Below are positions 36,769 through 45,632 of a DNA stretch of 64,000 nt, in pieces. Source of the stretch: Fodinibacter sp963707895 (lineage in GTDB: Bacteria; Actinomycetota; Actinomycetes; Actinomycetales; Dermatophilaceae); NCBI GenBank assembly GCA_963707895.1, contig CAVPRS010000010.1:310001-374000 (forward strand), given 5' to 3'. Below the pieces are notes generated by a model. That model was not told where the DNA came from. It was given only the letters and a program-made list of their open reading frames with translations, and did no database searches. The position numbers and the translations under genes were made by a program. Every line of letters starts with the position of its first letter. The stretch's first letter is position 1.

Positions 36769-37955
36769 CAGCTGCCCCCACCCGGCACGCCTCGGACGAG
36801 TCGACCCCACAGGCCCTGCGGTGCCGGCTCACCGGGCTCGGCGTCGGCACCCGCGATGACCGTCTCGTAGACGGCCATGACCCGGTCGGCCACGACGTCC
36901 CAGTCGAACACCCGGGCCCGAGCCAGGCCGACGGCGCGCAGGCCGTCCTGCCGGTCGCGGTCGGAGACGAGGTCGAGAAGGGCCCGGGACAGTGCCTCGG
37001 GCGACCCCGTCTCGAAGAGCACCCCGGTGCGGCCCTGGTCGAGGACGGCCGCGAAGGCCGGCAGGTCGGAGGCCACGACCGGCGCGCCCGCCGCCATGGC
37101 CTCGACGAGCACGATGCCGAAGCTCTCGCCGCCGAGGTGCGGCGCCACGTAGGCGTCGACCGAGCGCAGCAGGGCTGCCTTGTCGGCGTCGGACACCATG
37201 CCGAGCGCGGTGCTGGCCGCCGCCGCGCGCGGGTCGGCCGCCCGCAGCAGCTCGGCGGCGTCGCCCGGGCCCGCGATGAGCAGCCGCGCCCCGGGATGCG
37301 CGTCGAGCACGGTCGGCAGCGCGGCGAGGGCAACCTGGAGGCCCTTGCGCGGCTCGTCGACCCGCCCGAGGAAGGCGAAGGTCGGCGAGCCGGGCGTCGC
37401 CCGCCACTCGGCTCGGGGCACGGCGCCGGTGAACTCGTCGACCGAGACCCCGTTGGGGATGATGAACGCCTCACCGCCGAGGTGGCGCTGCACGGTGGCC
37501 CGGGCATCCTCGGAGACCGCGATCCGCCCGCGGATCTTCTCGAGCGACGGGCGCAGCAGCGGGTGCGCGGCGTGCAGGGCACGCGAGCGCAGCATCGCTG
37601 AGTGGAAGGTGGCCACCACGGGCTCGGTCGAGGCCCACAGCGCCATGAGGGATGCCGACGGGACGAGCGGCTCGTGGATGTGGACCACGTCGAAGTCGCC
37701 CGCCTCGAGCCAGCGGGTCACCCGGGCCGAGGTGACCGGCCCGAAGCTCAACCGCGCGACCGAGCCGTTGTAGCGCACGGGTACGGCGCGCCCGCACGAG
37801 GTGAGGTAGGGCGGCAGCGCGTCGTCGTCGTCGGCAGGGGCGAGCACGCCCACCTCGTGGCCCTCGGCGATGAAGTGCTCGGCGAGGTCGCGGACGTGGA
37901 ACTGCACCCCGCCGGGCACGTCCCACGAGTAGGGGCAGACGAGGCCGATCCTCAC
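36768..37955 (-). CDS. pimA: Phosphatidyl-myo-inositol mannosyltransferase
   Basis: GT4 glycosyltransferase adding the first mannose from GDP-mannose to phosphatidylinositol on the cytosolic face. N-terminus RIGLVCPYSWDVPGGVQFHVRDLAEHF is a PimA hallmark; FDVVHIHEPLVPSASLMAL, VATFHSAMLRSRAL and the nucleotide-sugar site ESFGIVLVEAMAAGAPVVASDLPAF follow. 395 aa. GTG start overlaps the acyltransferase stop (GTGA). Confidence 0.93.
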   Translation of the reverse strand: MRIGLVCPYSWDVPGGVQFHVRDLAEHFIAEGHEVGVLAPADDDDALPPYLTSCGRAVPVRYNGSVARLSFGPVTSARVTRWLEAGDFDVVHIHEPLVPSASLMALWASTEPVVATFHSAMLRSRALHAAHPLLRPSLEKIRGRIAVSEDARATVQRHLGGEAFIIPNGVSVDEFTGAVPRAEWRATPGSPTFAFLGRVDEPRKGLQVALAALPTVLDAHPGARLLIAGPGDAAELLRAADPRAAAASTALGMVSDADKAALLRSVDAYVAPHLGGESFGIVLVEAMAAGAPVVASDLPAFAAVLDQGRTGVLFETGSPEALSRALLDLVSDRDRQDGLRAVGLARARVFDWDVVADRVMAVYETVIAGADAEPGEPAPQGLWGRLVRGVPGGGS

Positions 37956-38914
37956 CGGGAGCCCTCCCCCACGGTGCCGGCCGACCCGGCCGCCGCCAGC
38001 CGGTGCTCGTCGAGGTCCTCGAGGAAGACCCGCTGCAGCATGTGCCAGTCGGCGGTGTGCTCGCGCACCGCGGCACCGAGCACGTCGGCGCACGCCTGGG
38101 TCATCGCGGTGGCCCGCTGCCGGGTGGTGCCCGCCTCGGGCACGTCGACGGCGGGGTGGAAGGTGATGACGATGCCCCATCCGCGGCCGCGCCGCTCGTG
38201 CCGGATCGACACCGGGTGCAGCGGGCGGCGCTCGGCGAGCGCGAGGGCGGCGGGGCCGAACGCCATCCGGGCGGCGTGTCCGCAGAAGTCGACCTGGACG
38301 CCGCGGGCGGTGAGGTCGCGGTCGGCCAGCAGCGGGATGATGCCGGGCCGGCGGCAGGCCTCGCGCAGGGCCGGGAACGGGTTGACCCCACCGGTGAGCG
38401 GGATGATCGTCATGCCGAGGGACTCGCGGAACTCGAGGAACTCCTCGAAGACCTCCTCGGGCTTGAGCCGCTCGGCCACGGTGGTGACCGGCCCGAGGTG
38501 CGCGGTGCCCCAGGCGCCCGCGAGGTCCCAGTTGCCGAGGTGCCCGAGGAAGGCGACGACCGAGCCGCCGCCGTCGATGACCTCGCGCACCGGGCCGTCG
38601 CCCACGACGCGCACCCGGTCGAGGAGGTCGTCGGGTGTGAGCACCGGCAGGCGGAACGCCTCGCAGTAGTAGCGCAGGGACCGCCGCATGCCCTCGCGGA
38701 CCAGGGCGTCGAGCCCGGCGTCGTCGAGGTCGGGCCGCACCCGGGCGTAGTTGGACCGCAGCCGGGCGGCACCGCCACGGGCCACGGTGAGGTCGGCGGC
38801 CCGGTCGAACATCGCGTAGGCGGCTCGCTCCGGCATCAGGCGCAGTGCCGCCCAACCGACGCGGAACCCGGCGACCGTCAGCGCGTCGCTGACCTGCGGC
38901 GGCAGCACCCTCAC
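37952..38914 (-). CDS. Phosphatidylinositol mannoside acyltransferase (LpxL/HtrB-like)
   Basis: Acylates the mannose of PIM1/PIM2, the PatA role. HX4D motif is seen as FLGHLGNWDLAGAW, followed by PEEVFEEFLEFRESLGMTIIPL and DRDLTARGVQVDFCGHAARMAFGPAALALAERRPLHPVSIRHERRG, all typical for the lysophospholipid acyltransferase family. 320 aa with an N-terminal amphipathic anchor. GTG overlaps the pgsA stop (GTGA). Gene order pgsA-patA-pimA is as in mycobacteria, which supports the role over lipid A synthesis. Confidence 0.92.
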   Translation of the reverse strand: MRVLPPQVSDALTVAGFRVGWAALRLMPERAAYAMFDRAADLTVARGGAARLRSNYARVRPDLDDAGLDALVREGMRRSLRYYCEAFRLPVLTPDDLLDRVRVVGDGPVREVIDGGGSVVAFLGHLGNWDLAGAWGTAHLGPVTTVAERLKPEEVFEEFLEFRESLGMTIIPLTGGVNPFPALREACRRPGIIPLLADRDLTARGVQVDFCGHAARMAFGPAALALAERRPLHPVSIRHERRGRGWGIVITFHPAVDVPEAGTTRQRATAMTQACADVLGAAVREHTADWHMLQRVFLEDLDEHRLAAAGSAGTVGEGSR

Positions 38915-39522
38915 ACGAGGTCCAGGGCTTGGCGACGGACCTCGAGCATGCGCTGCACCACGGTGACGAGGCTGGCGAGGGCGAGCAGCCCGAGCACCAC
39001 GGCGAGCACGACCTCGGGCAGGAACCAGCCGACCAGGCCGGTGGCCGCGAGCACGACGACCAGCCGGTCGGCCCGCTCGGCGATGCCGACGTTGGCGGTC
39101 ATGCCGAGCCCCTCGGCGCGCGCCTTGGCGTACGACACGACGCTGCCGAGGATGAGGCAGGCCAGGGCGAGGGCCGCCATGTAGGCCTTGCCCGGCTCGT
39201 CGGCGTAGAACAGCACCAGCCCGCCGAAGATGGCGGCGTCGCCGACCCGGTCGAGCGTGGAGTCGAGGTAGGCGCCCCACTTGCCGGAGCGACCGATGCG
39301 GCGGGCCATGATGCCGTCGAGGGTGTCGGCGAACACGAACGCCGTGATGACCAGCGTTCCGATGAGGAACTCGCCGCGCGGGTAGAAGGCCAGCGCACCG
39401 AAGCAGACCCCGAGGGTGCCGATGATCGTGACGACGTCGGGGCTGATGCCGAGCCGGATCAACACCGCTGCCACGGGGGTCAGCAGCTTGGTGAAGAAGG
39501 CTCGCGCGTATCGGTTCAGCAT
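38911..39522 (-). CDS. pgsA: Phosphatidylinositol phosphate synthase (CDP-alcohol phosphotransferase)
   Basis: Joins CDP-diacylglycerol and inositol 1-phosphate in the membrane. The CDP-alcohol motif D-x2-DG-x2-AR-x8-G-x3-D-x3-D reads DTLDGIMARRIGRSGKWGAYLDSTLDR. Six helices are predicted, and NRYARAFFTKLLTPVAAVLIRLGISPDVVT at the N-terminus is typical of the actinobacterial PIP synthases. 203 aa from ATG 39522. First gene of the PIM operon; TACGCT 9 nt upstream may be its -10. Confidence 0.93.
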   Translation of the reverse strand: MLNRYARAFFTKLLTPVAAVLIRLGISPDVVTIIGTLGVCFGALAFYPRGEFLIGTLVITAFVFADTLDGIMARRIGRSGKWGAYLDSTLDRVGDAAIFGGLVLFYADEPGKAYMAALALACLILGSVVSYAKARAEGLGMTANVGIAERADRLVVVLAATGLVGWFLPEVVLAVVLGLLALASLVTVVQRMLEVRRQALDLV

Positions 39523-39617
39523 GGTGGGTCCAGCGTAGTGCGGCCGAGGAGGGGCGCCGGTCACCCTCTGGGGCGGCGCGCTTGTGCGTCGACGCCAACA
39601 GGAGAAATGTAGGCGTC

Positions 39618-41729
39618 ATGAGCGGCACGACGACCCAGGCCCCCACCGTCTCCGGCACGACGAGCATCCGCAACGTCGTCCTCGTCGGACCGAGCGGGTC
39701 CGGAAAGTCCAGGTTGTTCGACCATGTGGTCGACGCCGCCGTCCCGGGACGTGCCGCACGGGGCCAGACCGAGCCGACGACCGGCCTGCGCGCCGCGACG
39801 TTCTCGACCGGGTCGGTGGTGGTCACCCTCCTCGACGCCCCGGGCAACCCCGACTTCGTCGGGGACGTGAGGGCAGGGCTGAGGGCGGCGGATGCCGCCC
39901 TCTTCGTGGTCTCGGCGGCCGACGGCGCCGACGCGCAGAGCCGGGCGCTGTGGCACGAGTGCGCCATCGTCGGGATGCCGCGCGCGGTCGTCATCACCCA
40001 GCTCGACGCCCGCGACGCCGACTTCGCGGCGACCCTGGCCGACTGCCAGGCGCACTTCGGCTCCGGCATCCAGCCGCTCGGCGTGCCCGTTCCCGGTGAC
40101 GCCGGTGCGGTCAGCTCGATCGCCGACCTGCTGCTCGGTGAGGTGCACGACTACGCCGGGGGCACCCGCACGGTGCGCCCGGCCGGCCCCGAGCACGCCG
40201 AGCTCTTCGACACCTACCGGCCCGCGCTCATCGAGGGGATCATCGAGGAGTCCGAGGACGGCGGCCTCATGGACCGCTACCTCGAGGGTGAGGAGCTCGA
40301 CTTCGAGACCCTCGAGAAGGACCTGCTCACCGCGGTCGCGCACGGCACCTTCCACCCGGTGCTGCCCCTGTCGGCCGAGACCGGCGCCGGTGTCGGCGTG
40401 CTCCTGCACCTGGTCGAGGCGGCCTTCCCGCACCCGGGGCTGCACCCGCTGCCGACCGTCACGCCCATCGGTGGAGGCGCCGCGGTCGAGGTCGATGCCG
40501 ACCCCGACGGCCCGCTCGTCGCCGAGGTGGTGCACACCGAGTCCGACGCCTACGTGGGACACCTCTCGCTGGTGCGGGTGTTCTCCGGCACGCTGCGCCC
40601 TGACCGGGCAGTGCACGTGTCGGGCCACCTCGAGCTGCTCGGCGTGCCCACCGGCGAGGGGCACGCGGCCCACGACGACGACGTGCGCCCGGGTGCCATC
40701 GCCGCCCCGCTCGACGGCGACCTGCTGACCAAGACCGAGGCGATCGCCGGCGAGGTGGTCGTGGTCACCAAGCTGGCCACGGCACAGACGTCCGACACGC
40801 TCTCCTCCCCCGACGCCGCGCTCCTCGTCACGCCCTGGGCCCTGCCCGAGGCGCTGCTCCCCGCCGCGGTCGCCGCGGCGACCCGCGCCGACGAGGACCG
40901 GATGCCGGTCGCCTTCCGCGAGCTCGCCGCCGAGGACCCCTCGCTGCGCATCGAGCACGACGCGGCCACCGGGCAGGTGGTGCTGTGGACCACCGGCCCG
41001 GCCCACCTCGAGCTCGTGCTCGGCCGGCTCCGCTCGCGCTTCAACGTCGGCGTCGAGCAGGTGCCGGTGCGGGTGGCGATGAAGGAGACCGCGGTCACCC
41101 GCGCCGAGGCCCAGGGCCGCCACGTCAAGCAGTCCGGCGGTCACGGCCAGTTCGCCGTGTGCCACCTGGTCATGGAGCCGCTGCCCCGCGGCTCGGGCGT
41201 CGAGTTCGACGAGGTCGTCGTGGGTGGGTCGGTCCCGCGCCAGTTCTTCAGCAGCGTCGAGAAGGGCGTGCACCACCAGCTCGAGCGGGGGCTGCTCGCC
41301 GGCTGGCCCGTGGTCGACGTCAAGGTCACGCTCACCGACGGCAAGGCCCACTCGGTCGACTCCTCCGACGTCGCGTTCCAGACCGCCGCCGGCCTGGCGC
41401 TGCGCGAGCTCGCCTCCCCCGACACGATGTGCCTGCTCGAGCCGATCGACACGGTCAGCGTCACGGTCGACGACGACTACCTGGGCGCGGTGATGACCGA
41501 CATCGGCACCCGGCGCGGCCAGATCATCGGCTCCTCGCCGGCCGACGGCGAGATCGGGCGGTCGGTGCTCGAGGCGGCGGTGCCGCAGCTCGAGCTGCTC
41601 GACTACGCCATCTCGCTGCGGTCGCTGGCCCACGGCACGGGCAGCTTCCACCGCGAGCACCGGGGCTACGAGCAGCTGCCCGAGCGCCTCGCCAAGGACC
41701 ACGTCGGCGAGCGGGGCCGGCACGCCTGA
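39618..41729 (+). CDS. Elongation factor G-like GTPase (EF-G2 type)
   Basis: 703-residue translational GTPase of the FusA2-like branch, not the main fusA. G1 is GPSGSGKSRL, G3 is DAPGNPDFVG, but G4 is TQLD in place of NKxD, so nucleotide binding may be altered. Domains II-V follow, with KETAVTRAEAQGRHVKQSGGHGQFAVC (domain IV) and GAVMTDIGTRRGQIIGSS (domain V). ATG 39618 with AGGAG 13 nt upstream; an in-frame start at 39582 is possible. Transcribed away from pgsA. Role in translation is uncertain; related mycobacterial proteins are described as weakly or not active in elongation. Confidence 0.9.
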   Translation: MSGTTTQAPTVSGTTSIRNVVLVGPSGSGKSRLFDHVVDAAVPGRAARGQTEPTTGLRAATFSTGSVVVTLLDAPGNPDFVGDVRAGLRAADAALFVVSAADGADAQSRALWHECAIVGMPRAVVITQLDARDADFAATLADCQAHFGSGIQPLGVPVPGDAGAVSSIADLLLGEVHDYAGGTRTVRPAGPEHAELFDTYRPALIEGIIEESEDGGLMDRYLEGEELDFETLEKDLLTAVAHGTFHPVLPLSAETGAGVGVLLHLVEAAFPHPGLHPLPTVTPIGGGAAVEVDADPDGPLVAEVVHTESDAYVGHLSLVRVFSGTLRPDRAVHVSGHLELLGVPTGEGHAAHDDDVRPGAIAAPLDGDLLTKTEAIAGEVVVVTKLATAQTSDTLSSPDAALLVTPWALPEALLPAAVAAATRADEDRMPVAFRELAAEDPSLRIEHDAATGQVVLWTTGPAHLELVLGRLRSRFNVGVEQVPVRVAMKETAVTRAEAQGRHVKQSGGHGQFAVCHLVMEPLPRGSGVEFDEVVVGGSVPRQFFSSVEKGVHHQLERGLLAGWPVVDVKVTLTDGKAHSVDSSDVAFQTAAGLALRELASPDTMCLLEPIDTVSVTVDDDYLGAVMTDIGTRRGQIIGSSPADGEIGRSVLEAAVPQLELLDYAISLRSLAHGTGSFHREHRGYEQLPERLAKDHVGERGRHA

Positions 41730-41789
41730 CGGCACACCACCAGGCCTACCCGCGGGGGCTTGTTCCGCTGCGCCCGGGAAGGGCTGAGC

Positions 41790-41887
41790 TTCCGCGCCAT
41801 CACAGTGACGTCGGCGAACTTCTGCCGCGGCGCGGAAGCTTCTGCGCCCTCAGCAAGGTTCCGCGCCGTCACGGTGACGTCGCGGAA
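41790..41887 (-). repeat. Palindromic intergenic repeat, family B, copy 2
   Basis: A near-perfect 29-bp palindrome at 41859-41887 differs from that at 31190-31218 at few positions; a second half-element at 41790-41838 carries TTCCGCGCC..GGCGCGGAA. The element starts 24 nt after the PPK2 stop on the minus strand, the same layout as copy 1. It fills the gap between the convergent EF-G-like and PPK2 genes. Confidence 0.85.
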
Positions 41888-41911
41888 GTTCCTGTTTCCG
41901 CGCCGCACCGG

Positions 41912-42727
41912 TCATCCGTCGTGGTGCTCGTCCCTGCCCGTCGCCGGCTCGAGGGTTGCCGCGTGGTCGGGCACCTCGTGCTGCAGGGAGCGGTCCGGAC
42001 GCTGGTACCCGGTCGACGGCGGTCGCTCGGGCAGCACCAGCGTGGGGGCCTCGACCTCCTCGTAGGGCACCTGGGAGAGCAGGTGGGCGATCATGTTGAG
42101 CCGCGACCGGCGCTTGTCGTCGCTCTCGACGACGTTCCAGCGGGCCTCGGCGATGTCGGTGTGCACCATCATGTCGTCCTTGGCGCGGGAGTAGTCCTCC
42201 CACTTCTCGATCGACTGGATGTCGGTGACCGACAGCTTCCAGCGCCGCATCGGGTCGTCCAGACGGGACTCGAAGCGTCGCTGCTGCTCGGAGTCGCTCA
42301 CGGAGAACCAGTACTTGTGCAGCCGGATGCCGTCCTCGACGAGCATCCGCTCGAAGATGGGGCACTGCCTCAGGAAGCGCTGGTGCTCCTCGGGCGTGCA
42401 GTACCCCAGCACCCGCTCGACGCCGGCGCGGTTGTACCAGCTGCGGTCGAAGATGACGATCTCGCCCGCGGCCGGCAGGTGCTCGACGTAGCGCTGGAAG
42501 TACCACCGGGTGCGCTGCCGCTCGGTCGGGGCCGGGAGCGCGACGATCCGCGCCTGCCGGGGGTTGAGGTACTCGGTCACCCTCTTGATGGTGGAGCCCT
42601 TGCCTGCGGCGTCGCGACCCTCGAAGACGAGCACGACGCGCTGGCCCTCGCGCCGGACCCACTCCTGCATCTTGACCAGCTCGGCCTGGAGCCGGACCAG
42701 CTCGGCCTCGTAGACCTTCTTGGGCAT
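41912..42727 (-). CDS. ppk2: Polyphosphate kinase 2 family protein
   Basis: Transfers phosphate between polyphosphate and nucleotides. Walker A-like FEGRDAAGKGSTIKRVTEYLNPR, lid region ALPAPTERQRTRWYFQRYVEHLP, Walker B IVIFDRSWYNRAGVERVLGYC, and KYWFSVSDSEQQRRFESRLDDPMRRWKLS. 271 aa from ATG 42727; a TTG at 42745 behind GAGG is an alternative start. The C-terminal 35 residues are poorly conserved and His/Asp-rich. Class (GDP- or ADP/AMP-preferring) cannot be read from sequence alone. Confidence 0.92.
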   Translation of the reverse strand: MPKKVYEAELVRLQAELVKMQEWVRREGQRVVLVFEGRDAAGKGSTIKRVTEYLNPRQARIVALPAPTERQRTRWYFQRYVEHLPAAGEIVIFDRSWYNRAGVERVLGYCTPEEHQRFLRQCPIFERMLVEDGIRLHKYWFSVSDSEQQRRFESRLDDPMRRWKLSVTDIQSIEKWEDYSRAKDDMMVHTDIAEARWNVVESDDKRRSRLNMIAHLLSQVPYEEVEAPTLVLPERPPSTGYQRPDRSLQHEVPDHAATLEPATGRDEHHDG

Positions 42728-42761
42728 GCGGGGTTGCTTCGTCAATGTCCTCAGTGCTCCC

Positions 42762-43301
42762 TCAGTTGGGCCAGTGCTCGGCGAGTCTGGACCGCACGTC
42801 CTCGAGCAGCATCGGCAGGGCCTTGGTGCGGGCGATGATCGGCAGGAAGTTGCTGTCCCCACCCCAGCGCGGCACGACGTGCTGGTGCAGGTGGGCCGCG
42901 ACCCCGGCGCCGGCGACCGCGCCCTGGTTCATGCCGAGGTTGAAGCCCATCGGGGCCGAGGCCGCCTCGAGCGCCCGGATCGCCGCCTTCGTCAGCGCGG
43001 TGAACTCGGCGGTCTCGTCGTCGGTCAGGTCGACGTAGAGCGGCACGTGCCGGTAGGGGCAGACCAGGACGTGGCCCGGGTTGTAGGGGAAGAGGTTCAT
43101 CACGACGTAGCAGTGCTCGCCGCGGTGCACGACGAGCCCCTCGGCGTCGTCCTTGCCCGGAGCCGCGCAGAACGGGCAGCCGTCGCCACCGCCCGGGTCG
43201 GGCCGGTCACCCGCGATGTAGACCATCCGGTGCGGGGTCCACAGCCGTTCGAACGCGTCGGGTTCACCGGCGAAGTCCGCGGGGTCCTCGTGCGCCGGCA
43301 T
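42762..43301 (-). CDS. HIT domain hydrolase, Ap4A phosphorylase-like
   Basis: Nucleotide hydrolase or phosphorylase of the histidine-triad family. GCPFCAAPGKDD supplies a Cys pair, MNLFPYNPGHVLVCPYRHVPLYVDL is the HIT body and HLHQHVVPRW contains the triad. 179 aa with an N-terminal extension ending LERLWTPHRMVYI-like, as in the mycobacterial Rv2613c group, which sits beside pgsA and thrS as here. TAGGAT lies 6 nt before the ATG, pointing to a leaderless mRNA. Confidence 0.92.
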   Translation of the reverse strand: MPAHEDPADFAGEPDAFERLWTPHRMVYIAGDRPDPGGGDGCPFCAAPGKDDAEGLVVHRGEHCYVVMNLFPYNPGHVLVCPYRHVPLYVDLTDDETAEFTALTKAAIRALEAASAPMGFNLGMNQGAVAGAGVAAHLHQHVVPRWGGDSNFLPIIARTKALPMLLEDVRSRLAEHWPN

Positions 43302-43352
43302 GCCTCGATCCTAGGCCGCTCGTGCCGGGCGCCGAGGGCGCCGGCGCCCGGC

Positions 43353-44174
43353 TCAGCGCAGGTGGCTCGCCCCGTTGAAGTCGAGCACCGCGCCCGACGC
43401 CCACAGCGACCACGGGTCGGCGAGGGCCAGCACCGCCGCCGCGACCTCCTCGGGCCGGGCCACCCGGTGGAAGGGGCTCTGCGCGCGGGTGCGCTCGCCC
43501 GCGTCCCCCTCGAGGGCCGGGCCGGCCATCTCGGTCTCGATGAAGCCCGGCGCGACGCTGGTCACGGCGATGCCGTGCGGCGCCAGCCGCTGGGCCATCG
43601 ACTGGCCGAACGCGTGCAGCGCGGCCTTGCTGGCCCCGTAGGCGGGGATGTCGGGCTCGCCGCGGTAGGCGCCGCGTGAGCCGACGTTGACCACCCGCCC
43701 CACGGGCACCCCGTCGGCTGGCGGCACGTCGATCATCTGCCGGGCCACGCACCAGGTGAGGTTGGCCGGGCCGAGCAGGTTCGTCGCGATGGTGCGCTGC
43801 CAGACCTCGACCCAGTCCTCGTACGCCGTGAGCTCGAGCGGGTGGTCGCCGCGCCGGCTCCCGGAGCCGCCCCGCGGGGCCACGATCATCGCCGCGTTGT
43901 TCACGAGCACGTCGACCCGGCCCAGCGCGGTGGCGGCGTCGTCGGCGAGCCTGCGCACGGCATCCGGGTCGGCGAGGTCCGCGGCGAGCACGCCGTGACC
44001 CTCACCGGGAAGGCCGGCGCGCACGGCTTCGGCACGCTCACGGCTGTCGGATGAGCGGTGGTGCACCACGACCCGGTCGCCGCGCTCGGCGAACGCCCTC
44101 GCGACGGCCGCCCCCACCCCGCGCGAGGAGCCGGTGACGAGGACGCCGCGGGAGGCCGGCAGGGGGCTGCTCAT
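43353..44174 (-). CDS. Short-chain dehydrogenase/reductase
   Basis: Classical SDR, 273 aa, substrate unknown. Cofactor motif GVLVTGSSRGVGAAVARAFAERGDRVVVHHRS (TGxxxGxG with Arg/His suggesting NADP), NNAA in DVLVNNAAMIVAPRG, Ser in VVNVGSRGAY, and YGASK (YxxxK). A Gly/Ser/Arg-rich insert follows NNAAMIVAP. TAGGGT sits 6 nt before the ATG (leaderless). Divergent from the AraC-VOC unit with 42 bp between the starts. Confidence 0.9.
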   Translation of the reverse strand: MSSPLPASRGVLVTGSSRGVGAAVARAFAERGDRVVVHHRSSDSRERAEAVRAGLPGEGHGVLAADLADPDAVRRLADDAATALGRVDVLVNNAAMIVAPRGGSGSRRGDHPLELTAYEDWVEVWQRTIATNLLGPANLTWCVARQMIDVPPADGVPVGRVVNVGSRGAYRGEPDIPAYGASKAALHAFGQSMAQRLAPHGIAVTSVAPGFIETEMAGPALEGDAGERTRAQSPFHRVARPEEVAAAVLALADPWSLWASGAVLDFNGASHLR

Positions 44175-44216
44175 GACGCCACCCTAGTGACGCGGGACGC
44201 GTGCCAGACTCGGCGG

Positions 44217-44708
44217 ATGCCGGTCCCGCCCAGCCGCCACCTGCTCCGCGCGAAGGACCTCGCCGACGGACGGTACGCAGACCCGCTGACCGTCGCCGAC
44301 CTCGCGGCGGCGGCCCGCCTCTCCCCCGCGCACTTCAGCCGTGAGTTCCGCCGCGCCTTCGGTGAGGCCCCGCACCAGTACCTGCTGACCCGGCGGCTCG
44401 AGCGGGCCGCGTCGCTGCTGCGCTCGACCGACTGGTCGGTGGCCCGGATCTGCGTGTCGGTGGGGTTGAGCAGCGTCGGCTCGTTCACCGGCAGCTTCGG
44501 GCGGATGTTCGGGATGCCGCCCACGGCCTACCGCGCCGCCCACCCGCCCGCGGCGCAGGTGGCCCGGGTCCCGGCCTGCGTCGTGCGCGCCTACACCCGG
44601 CCGCAGGTGCGCACGTTTCGAGAAGACGCCGCTCGTCCGGTCGCGGTGAACTGGGTCCAGCCCGCCACCAGGGCGACCGACCGCGAGAGACGAGGAGCAC
44701 CGGCATGA
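44217..44708 (+). CDS. AraC-type transcriptional regulator, DNA-binding domain only
   Basis: 163 aa. Two helix-turn-helix units: LTVADLAAAARLSPAHFSREFRRAFGEAPHQYLLTRRLERAASLL and SVARICVSVGLSSVGSFTGSFGRMFGMPPTAYRAAH. There is no sensor domain, only a 55-residue basic tail. CAGACT lies 6 nt before the ATG, so leaderless expression is possible. It overlaps the VOC gene by 4 bp (ATGA). This pairing of a short AraC protein with a glyoxalase-fold protein is common in actinobacteria. Confidence 0.88.
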   Translation: MPVPPSRHLLRAKDLADGRYADPLTVADLAAAARLSPAHFSREFRRAFGEAPHQYLLTRRLERAASLLRSTDWSVARICVSVGLSSVGSFTGSFGRMFGMPPTAYRAAHPPAAQVARVPACVVRAYTRPQVRTFREDAARPVAVNWVQPATRATDRERRGAPA

Positions 44709-45133
44709 TCACCATCGCCACCACCCAGCTGTGGGTGCACGACCAGGACGAGGCGCTGAAGTACTGGACCGACAAGGTCGGCTTCGAGGTGCGCAGCGAC
44801 GTCACGGTGCCCGAGATGGGCGACTTCCGCTGGCTGACGGTGGGGCCTCCCGGGCAGCCCGACGTCGCCATCGTGCTCATGGGCATCCCCGGCCCGCCGC
44901 TGATCGACGCCGCGACGGACGAGCAGCTGCGCGACCTGATCGGCAAGGGCCTGGCCGGCACGGTCTTCCTCACCACCGACGACTTCTGGGCCGCCTACAA
45001 GGCGATGAAGGACCGGGGCGTCGAGTTCGTCGGGGAGCCCGAGCAGCAGATGTACGGCATCGACGTCGGGTTCCGCGACCCGTCGGGCAACAACGTGCGG
45101 ATGGCCGAGCTCAACGCCGACTTCGGTCGCTGA
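44705..45133 (+). CDS. VOC (glyoxalase/bleomycin resistance fold) protein
   Basis: 142 aa with two beta-alpha-beta3 modules: TTQLWVHDQDEALKYWTDKVGFEVRSDV and GTVFLTTDDFWAAYKAMKDRGVEFVGEPEQQMYGIDVGFRDPSGNNVRMAEL. Candidate metal ligands include the His of WVHDQD and Glu of MAEL. Activity unknown: dioxygenase, isomerase or antibiotic-binding are all possible. Cotranslated with the AraC regulator; the 3' end overlaps the convergent GNAT gene by 23 bp. Confidence 0.88.
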   Translation: MITIATTQLWVHDQDEALKYWTDKVGFEVRSDVTVPEMGDFRWLTVGPPGQPDVAIVLMGIPGPPLIDAATDEQLRDLIGKGLAGTVFLTTDDFWAAYKAMKDRGVEFVGEPEQQMYGIDVGFRDPSGNNVRMAELNADFGR

Positions 45134-45587
45134 TCCGCAGCTCCATGAGGCGCTCCGACGGGGGGCCGAACCCCATCCGCTCGTAGAGGGTGCGGGCCTC
45201 CGGCACGGCGTTGAGCTGCACTCGGGTGACTGCGTCGGTCTCGGCCCACTCGAGCAGTGCCGTGAGCAGCCGCTCGCCGATGCCGTAGCCGCGGGCGTCC
45301 TCGGTGACGAAGAGCAGGCTGACGTGGAACCACGCGTCGGCCGGCCGGTGGGCGCTGGGCAGCTTCTGCACCCGCGTGCCGTGCAGCACCCCGAGCGGCC
45401 GGCCACGCTCGTCCTCGGCCAGCCAGGTACGCCGGGCCCGGTCGCGCAGCCACGCGTCGGACAGGGCGTCGAGGTAGCCCGGAGGCGGCACATGGCCCTG
45501 CTCGCGCTCGTCCTGGATGTGCAGGGCGGCCACCGAGAAGGCGTCGGAGGGCCGGGCCTCGCGCACCGTGACCCCGTCGGTCTCCAT
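45111..45587 (-). CDS. GNAT family N-acetyltransferase
   Basis: 158 aa, substrate unknown. Acetyl-CoA motif SLLFVTEDARGYGIGERLLTALLEWAE (RGYGIG), then VTRVQLNAVPEARTLYERMGFG, the typical last strand and helix. ATG 45587 is preferred; an in-frame ATG at 45605 would add six residues. The stop region overlaps the VOC gene. Confidence 0.85.
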   Translation of the reverse strand: METDGVTVREARPSDAFSVAALHIQDEREQGHVPPPGYLDALSDAWLRDRARRTWLAEDERGRPLGVLHGTRVQKLPSAHRPADAWFHVSLLFVTEDARGYGIGERLLTALLEWAETDAVTRVQLNAVPEARTLYERMGFGPPSERLMELRISDRSRR

Positions 45588-45632
45588 GCCACCAGCATGG
45601 CCCAACTCCCCGGCCGTCGGGGGGCAATAGGT

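Noticed and set aside
37952..40069. 705-codon minus-strand frame joining the acyltransferase to a CDP-alcohol-like N-terminus
   Set aside because: The upstream part is off-frame reading of pgsA and the EF-G-like gene. The GTGA overlap at 38911-38914 marks the real boundary.
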